DNA of 10,198 nucleotides, from the NCBI GenBank assembly GCA_949123685.1, contig CASBHZ010000096.1, forward strand, positions 1 through 10,198, in the 5' to 3' direction. The DNA comes from an uncultured Bacteroidales bacterium. GTDB lineage: Bacteria; Bacteroidota; Bacteroidia; Bacteroidales; Muribaculaceae. The first letter of the stretch is position 1. Each line of letters starts with the position of its first letter. The position numbers and the translations under genes are program-made. Positions 6,129 to 10,198 of the stretch are shown here, one piece after another. The notes beneath the pieces are model-generated. The model made no database searches, was not told where the DNA came from, and worked only from the letters and a program-made list of their open reading frames with translations.

Positions 6129-7322
6129 ATGAGCTTTATTTCTGAGAGAGTAAACAATCTTGCGGCATCCGCCACAATCGCTATGTCACAGAAAAGCGCA
6201 GAACTTCAAGCAGCAGGCATAGATGTAATCAACATGTCAATAGGCGAACCGGACTTCAACACTCCTGACTTCATCAAGGAGGCGGCAAAGGAAGCCATTG
6301 ATGCCAACTTCACTCATTATCCTCCCGTTGCAGGATATATGTCGCTAAGGAAAGCCATTTGCGATAAACTTCGCCGCGAAAATAACCTTGATTATTCTCC
6401 CGAACAGATTGTTGTCGGCAATGGTGCCAAACAAGAACTATGCAACGCTCTCATGGCAACAGTAAACCCGGGCGATGAAGTCATAATCCCTGTTCCTGCA
6501 TGGGTGAGCTATGTGGAAATGGTCAAACTCGCTGAAGGGAAACCGGTATTTATCTATGCAGGCGTGGAACATGATTTCAAGATAACACCCGCACAACTCG
6601 AAGCGGCAATAACTCCACGCACCCGCATGCTGATGTTCAACTCTCCATCAAACCCCACGGGAAGTGTGTATAGCCATGAAGAATTAAAGGCTCTTGCTGA
6701 AGTGCTCGAGCGTCATCCGCAAGTGTTGATTCTTGCCGATGATATATATGAACATATCAACTATGTAGGTGGAGCCGAAAGCATTGCCCAATTCAAAAGC
6801 CTGTACAACAGAATGATTGTAGTCAACGGCGTTTCCAAGGCTTATGCCATGACCGGATGGAGAATAGGGTTTATGGCAGCACCATTGGAGATTGCTAAAG
6901 CGTGCTCAAAACTTCAGGGGCAATACACATCCGGAGTTTCTTCGATTGCGCAGAAGGCAGCCGAAGCCGCCTATACCGGTTCCCAGAATTGCGTTGAAGA
7001 TATGCGAAAGGCATTCGAAAGCCGTCGCGATCTGATTTTCTCACTTGCCAAAGAGATTCCCGGCTGGATTGTCAACAAACCGGAAGGAGCCTTCTACCTA
7101 TTCCCTGAAGTTTCGGCTTACATAGGAAAAAAATATGGAGACAAAGAGATCAAAAGTTCCGGAGACTACGTGATGTACCTTCTTGAAGAGGCACATGTGG
7201 CGGCAGTAGATGGAGAAGCTTTCTGCGCTCCCGGTTACCTGCGCCTGTCGTATGCCACATCCGAAGACAACATCCGCGAAGCCATGCGCCGCATTCACGT
7301 TGCATCGGAAAAACTTCTTTGA
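6129..7322 (+). CDS. PLP-dependent class I aminotransferase, aspartate aminotransferase type
   Basis: This 397-residue enzyme transfers an amino group between an amino acid and a 2-oxo acid, most likely aspartate and 2-oxoglutarate. Fold-type I landmarks are complete: MSIGEPDFNTP (36-46), GNGAKQEL for phosphate binding (97-104), SNPTGSVYS (174-182), ADDIYEHI with Asp204 and Tyr207 contacting the cofactor, NGVSKAYAMTGWRIGF with Lys237 as the Schiff-base lysine, and Arg372 in YLRLSYA binding the substrate alpha-carboxylate. The sequence resembles the short AspAT subgroup (Thermus type) more than the E. coli aspC type. Exact substrate cannot be settled by motifs, since tyrosine/aromatic and prephenate activity occur in the subgroup. 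The gene stands alone between its promoter and tRNA-Tyr. I see no clear terminator after it. Confidence 0.93.
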   Translation: MSFISERVNNLAASATIAMSQKSAELQAAGIDVINMSIGEPDFNTPDFIKEAAKEAIDANFTHYPPVAGYMSLRKAICDKLRRENNLDYSPEQIVVGNGAKQELCNALMATVNPGDEVIIPVPAWVSYVEMVKLAEGKPVFIYAGVEHDFKITPAQLEAAITPRTRMLMFNSPSNPTGSVYSHEELKALAEVLERHPQVLILADDIYEHINYVGGAESIAQFKSLYNRMIVVNGVSKAYAMTGWRIGFMAAPLEIAKACSKLQGQYTSGVSSIAQKAAEAAYTGSQNCVEDMRKAFESRRDLIFSLAKEIPGWIVNKPEGAFYLFPEVSAYIGKKYGDKEIKSSGDYVMYLLEEAHVAAVDGEAFCAPGYLRLSYATSEDNIREAMRRIHVASEKLL

Positions 7323-7337
7323 AAAACCGGAATTTAT

Positions 7338-7368
7338 TTTGCGGATTCGGAATATTTGATTAATTTTG
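7338..7368 (+). promoter_or_regulatory. Bacteroidota-type promoter of tRNA-Tyr
   Basis: TTTG at 7338-7341 and a perfect TAnnTTTG box (TAATTTTG, 7361-7368) are separated by 19 nt. Transcription would start near 7374-7376, a few bases before the mature tRNA 5' end at 7380. Confidence 0.7.
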
Positions 7369-7379
7369 TATCCACAATC

Positions 7380-7462
7380 GGGCGAATACCAGAGTGGCCA
7401 AATGGGGCAGACTGTAAATCTGCTGGTTTATACCTTCGGTGGTTCGAATCCATCTTCGCCCA
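7380..7462 (+). tRNA. tRNA-Tyr (anticodon GTA)
   Basis: The 7-bp acceptor stem GGGCGAA (7380-7386) pairs with TTCGCCC (7455-7461), with discriminator A at 7462. The anticodon arm is GCAGA-CTGTAAA-TCTGC, with anticodon GTA for tyrosine codons. A long variable arm follows (about TGGTTTATACCTTC), as expected of type II tRNA-Tyr. The T arm is GGTGG-TTCGAAT-CCATC with one G-U pair. No separate CCA end is encoded. It has its own promoter and terminator, and is the last core-genome feature before the restriction-modification genes. Confidence 0.97.
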
Positions 7463-7464
7463 CA

Positions 7465-7510
7465 GAAAGCGGGAAGATTTCTTGGAAATCTTCCCGCTTT
7501 CATTTTTTTT
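7465..7510 (+). terminator. Strong rho-independent terminator after tRNA-Tyr
   Basis: A perfect 16-bp stem, GAAAGCGGGAAGATTT (7465-7480) with AAATCTTCCCGCTTTC (7486-7501), closes the loop CTTGG and is followed by eight T (7503-7510). It begins 3 nt after the tRNA and should insulate hsdM from upstream transcription. Confidence 0.95.
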
Positions 7511-7513
7511 GCT

Positions 7514-7535
7514 TATATTTGTAACTAAGTAAGTG
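7514..7535 (+). promoter_or_regulatory. Putative hsdM promoter box with AAGTAAGTG motif
   Basis: TATATTTG (7514-7521) is a perfect TAnnTTTG -7 box. It is followed by TAACT and AAGTAAGTG (7527-7535), the 9-mer also found in the inverted repeats at 1373-1443 and 5829-6013. No good TTTG lies 19-21 nt upstream, where the tRNA terminator stem sits. The start site would be near 7527, only about 16 nt before the hsdM ATG. Confidence 0.45.
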
Positions 7536-7542
7536 TTTTAAG

Positions 7543-9054
7543 ATGGCAAAAATTAAAAATAATTCTGTAGAAATAGGCTTTGAGGAACAGATTTGGAAGG
7601 CTGCGAATCTACTTCGTGGCAATATTGATGCTTCCGAATATAAGTCGGTTGTTTTAGGACTTATATTTTTGAAGTATATCTCTGATAAATTTGAGGAAAA
7701 ATATAATGAGCTTGTTTCTGAAGGAGACGGATTTGAAGAGGATAAAGACGAATATACTGCTCAAAATATATTCTTTGTGCCTCAAGAAGCCCGCTGGTCA
7801 ACAGTTGCAACCTCGGCTCATACACCAGAGATAGGCAAGACCATAGATACTGCCATGGAACTCATCGAAAAAGAGAATCCTCGGTTGAAAAATATTCTTC
7901 CCAAAAACTTTGCACGACCTGAACTTGACAAACGCCGTCTTGGTGATGTGGTTGATCTCTTTACCAATATCAAGATGAAAGAACATGGTGACAGCAAAGA
8001 CATCCTTGGAAGAACATACGAATACTGCCTGTCAAAATTTGCTGAGGCGGAAGGGAAACTTGCCGGCGAGTTTTATACACCGGCATGCATTGTGCGCACA
8101 TTGGTTGAAGTGCTTGAACCCTATCATGGCAGAGTTTACGATCCGGCATGTGGGTCAGGCGGCATGTTCGTTCAGTCGGCTAAATTTATAAGCAATCATC
8201 AGGGGAATATAAATGACATATCGGTATTCGGGCAAGACAGCAACCCTACTACATGGAAAATGGCTAACATGAATCTTGCCATCCGCGGTATAGAAGCTGA
8301 CCTTGGCGGTTTTGCAGCTGATACATTCTTTGATGATCGGCATAAAACATTGAAAGCGGATTTTATTCTTGCCAACCCTCCGTTTAATCTCAAAGACTGG
8401 GGCGGAGATAAACTTACAGACGATGTGCGCTGGAAATACGGGATTCCCCCAACAGGCAATGCAAACTTCGCATGGCTTCAGCATATGATTCATCACTTGT
8501 CGCCAAACGGCAGAATCGGCATGGTGCTTGCAAACGGCTCCCTATCTTCTCAAACAGGGACAGAAGGCATTATCCGTAAGAATATTGTAGAAGCTGATCT
8601 GGTTGAAGGTATTGTAGCATTGCCTTCTCAATTGTTTTACACTACGGGTATTCCTGTTTCTTTGTGGTTCTTAAACCGCAATAAAAAACAGCCAGGTAAA
8701 ATACTTTTCATTGATGCCAGGAATATGGGAACAATGGTAAGTCGGAAACTGAGGGAACTTACGGATGAAGATATTAAATTAATCGCAAATACCTTTCACT
8801 CATTCCAAAACGGAGAATTGGAAGATAAAAAAGGATTCTGTGCGGTTGTTGACCTGAAAAAGGTTGGTGAGCAAGATTTTATTCTCACTCCCGGACGATA
8901 TGTCGGGATCGCTGAAATTGCTGACGATGGAGAGCCGTTTGATGAAAAGATGGCAAGGCTGACATCCGAGCTGTCGGAAATGTTCATTCAATCTCATCAA
9001 ATGGAAGAAGAAATCCGCAAACAGCTAAAATCAATTGGATTCGAGCTTAAATAA
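7543..9054 (+). CDS. hsdM: Type I restriction-modification methyltransferase subunit HsdM
   Basis: HsdM is the N6-adenine methyltransferase subunit of a type I restriction-modification system. It works with HsdS, which sets DNA specificity, and with HsdR, which cuts. The 503 residues have the helical HsdM N-domain (about 8-145, with IWKAANLLRG and GLIFLKYISDKFEE) and the catalytic domain with GEFYTP (175-180). The S-adenosylmethionine motif is DPACGSGGMF (200-209) and the N6-adenine catalytic motif NPPF (278-281). A C-terminal helical tail for HsdS contact follows (about 460-503). Length and all motifs are intact, so it should be active. Next come a tyrosine recombinase (47 nt downstream) and an hsdS frame. 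No hsdR is in the window. The position directly behind a tRNA gene and the A/T-rich promoter region fit an acquired defence locus. Confidence 0.96.
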   Translation: MAKIKNNSVEIGFEEQIWKAANLLRGNIDASEYKSVVLGLIFLKYISDKFEEKYNELVSEGDGFEEDKDEYTAQNIFFVPQEARWSTVATSAHTPEIGKTIDTAMELIEKENPRLKNILPKNFARPELDKRRLGDVVDLFTNIKMKEHGDSKDILGRTYEYCLSKFAEAEGKLAGEFYTPACIVRTLVEVLEPYHGRVYDPACGSGGMFVQSAKFISNHQGNINDISVFGQDSNPTTWKMANMNLAIRGIEADLGGFAADTFFDDRHKTLKADFILANPPFNLKDWGGDKLTDDVRWKYGIPPTGNANFAWLQHMIHHLSPNGRIGMVLANGSLSSQTGTEGIIRKNIVEADLVEGIVALPSQLFYTTGIPVSLWFLNRNKKQPGKILFIDARNMGTMVSRKLRELTDEDIKLIANTFHSFQNGELEDKKGFCAVVDLKKVGEQDFILTPGRYVGIAEIADDGEPFDEKMARLTSELSEMFIQSHQMEEEIRKQLKSIGFELK

Positions 9055-9101
9055 ATTTATTTATGCGTATTCTTCACCATTAGAATTATCAACTCTAAAA
9101 A

Positions 9102-10103
9102 ATGAAGAATATGAAAGAAGCATTAATTCAAGAAATTAGCAATGCAATGGCAGACATCCTCTCTTTTGAACAACTCACACAACTTAATGGCGTACTGTTG
9201 CAGATAGTAAGCCGCTACAATGTGTCTGTTGACGGAGAGAGAGAACAAGCGGATGCAAAAACTAATGACAGATTGCTCGATACCTTCCTATCGGCAAAAC
9301 AGGTTGAGGGTTGCACCATAGCTACGATTAAATATTATGCTTCGACAATACGCAATCTTTTCAAGCAGATGCCAAAGAAAGTCAACGATTACACCACTGA
9401 GGATATTCGGGCATATCTTGCGGTATTTCAAAGGAAACGTAAATCAAGTAAAACCACGATGGATAACATCCGTCGTATTTTGGCAACTTTCTTTTCATGG
9501 CTTGAAGAAGAAGACCATATACTAAAAAGTCCTGTACGTCGTATCCATAAGGTAAAAACCGGAGTTCAAGTCAAGGAGGTCTTGACTGATGAAAATCTTG
9601 AACAACTCAGGGACACATGTACTGAGATTCGTGATATTGCGATTATCGACATGCTCATATCTACGGGTATGCGTGTGGGCGAACTCGTCAAACTTAATCG
9701 TGAAGACATCAACTTCAACGAACGTGAATGTATAGTATTTGGGAAAGGCAACAAACAACGTATCGTTTATTTCAATGCACGCGCCAAGATACATCTACAA
9801 CAATATCTAAGCACACGTCGAGACCGCAACAAAGCACTCTTTGTCTCATTGTCAAAGCCACACACGCGCCTGCAGATATCTGGAGTAGAGACTCGTCTAC
9901 GTAAAATAGGCAGAACTGCCAAAATATACCGTGTTCATCCGCATAAATTTCGTCGTACGCTTGCAACAATGGCGATAGACAAAGGTATGCCGGTTGAACA
10001 AGTGCAGCGACTTCTTGGACACGTAAAGATTGACACTACCATGCATTATGCCATGGTGAATCAAAGCAACGTCAAACAGTCTCATCGAAAATTTATAGGT
10101 TAA
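9102..10103 (+). CDS. Tyrosine site-specific recombinase, probable hsdS invertase
   Basis: This 333-residue tyrosine recombinase has a core-binding SAM-like domain (about 55-145, from NDRLLDTFLSAK) and a catalytic domain (about 160-333). The catalytic set is complete: Arg191 in TGMRVGEL, a beta-hairpin lysine in GKGNKQR (215-220), His281 and Arg284 in HPHKFRR, His307 in LLGH, and the nucleophile Tyr316 in MHYAMV. A predicted-helical N-terminal extension of about 50 residues precedes the core-binding domain. In Bacteroidales type I loci a recombinase between hsdM and hsdS inverts or swaps specificity segments at repeats within hsdS, giving phase variation of methylation. Position and orientation here fit that role. 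A general integrase is the alternative. An earlier or later ATG (9102 or 9111) makes little difference. The hsdS frame begins at the very next base after its stop. Confidence 0.93.
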   Translation: MKNMKEALIQEISNAMADILSFEQLTQLNGVLLQIVSRYNVSVDGEREQADAKTNDRLLDTFLSAKQVEGCTIATIKYYASTIRNLFKQMPKKVNDYTTEDIRAYLAVFQRKRKSSKTTMDNIRRILATFFSWLEEEDHILKSPVRRIHKVKTGVQVKEVLTDENLEQLRDTCTEIRDIAIIDMLISTGMRVGELVKLNREDINFNERECIVFGKGNKQRIVYFNARAKIHLQQYLSTRRDRNKALFVSLSKPHTRLQISGVETRLRKIGRTAKIYRVHPHKFRRTLATMAIDKGMPVEQVQRLLGHVKIDTTMHYAMVNQSNVKQSHRKFIG

Positions 10104-10198
10104 ATGATATACAACCCAACCGCATATAAACTTAAACAACATCATTTTCACGTCTGCCTCAGGCGGATAAATGATAATTTAGAGCAGCAGGCGCAGGC
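10104..10198 (+). CDS. hsdS: Partial HsdS specificity subunit (5' end only, cut by window end)
   Basis: An open frame begins with ATG directly after the recombinase stop (TAA 10101-10103) and runs off the window after 31 codons. It reads MIYNPTAYKLKQHHFHVC and then LRRINDNLEQQAQ. RINDNLEQQAQA is the hallmark start of the conserved helical region that follows a target recognition domain in HsdS proteins, usually continuing toward a KSWFVDF-like segment. A full HsdS would have about 150-200 residues of recognition domain before this point, and here only about 20 are present. So the frame encodes either a half-length HsdS (conserved helix plus one recognition domain) or a cassette whose first domain has been moved by recombination. 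The shared helix coding sequence is the likely crossover repeat. A start further upstream in another frame cannot be excluded. Confidence 0.75.
   Translation, partial: MIYNPTAYKLKQHHFHVCLRRINDNLEQQAQ

Noticed and set aside
7323..7360. Terminator after the aminotransferase
   Set aside because: Only a weak imperfect stem (CCGGAAT with ATTCGG) is present, with no T tract behind it.
7460..7462. Encoded CCA end on the tRNA
   Set aside because: The CCA here is the last two acceptor-stem bases plus the discriminator; no additional CCA follows.
8155..8496. 113-codon minus-strand frame inside hsdM
   Set aside because: HsdM motifs DPACGSGG and NPPF are encoded on the plus strand across this segment, so the reverse frame is a shadow.
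1..10198. CRISPR array
   Set aside because: No set of regularly spaced 24-40 nt repeats is present on either strand; the only tandem array has 7-bp units.

Overview
The window looks like a fragment of a Bacteroidales (Bacteroidota) chromosome, probably from a gut commensal. The evidence is a set of promoters of the Bacteroidota type (TTTG about 19-20 nt upstream of TAnnTTTG, clearest before the PAS gene and tRNA-Tyr), gene starts mostly without Shine-Dalgarno sites, and a gene set common in that order. I cannot assign the genus. Both ends look like assembly boundaries. The left end is an intact Illumina adapter with an index. The right end stops inside a conserved hsdS segment that is usually repeated in invertible loci.

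Left part (1-1320): adapter (1-47), a suspect 99-nt stretch ending in a second adapter-like trace and a G run, a gene-poor stretch, then a helix-hairpin-helix DUF4332 protein and a single-domain PAS protein with its own promoter and a strong terminator.

Middle (1373-5740): a perfect 31-bp hairpin sits 6 nt upstream of a tight four-gene run: a 63-aa single-span membrane protein, the two halves of a split ThrE-type exporter (YjjP-like and YjjB-like), and a LysR regulator. Convergent to it are an Fe-S L-serine ammonia-lyase and, upstream of that on the same strand, a small YqiA-like alpha/beta hydrolase. Exporter, regulator and serine deaminase together suggest a serine/threonine overflow module (inference).

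The 5741-6128 spacer has no gene. It holds a 7-bp tandem repeat directly before the hydrolase start, a 185-bp MITE-like inverted-repeat element, and a promoter for the next gene, a class I aminotransferase of aspartate aminotransferase type.

Right part (7380-10198): tRNA-Tyr(GTA) with a strong terminator, then hsdM, a tyrosine recombinase, and the first 31 codons of an HsdS-type reading frame that opens almost directly into the conserved inter-TRD helix. This is the layout of a phase-variable type I restriction-modification locus in which the recombinase shuffles specificity cassettes.

A 9-mer, AAGTAAGTG, recurs five times. All copies are intergenic: in both arms of the 31-bp hairpin, at both ends of the 185-bp element, and just before hsdM.
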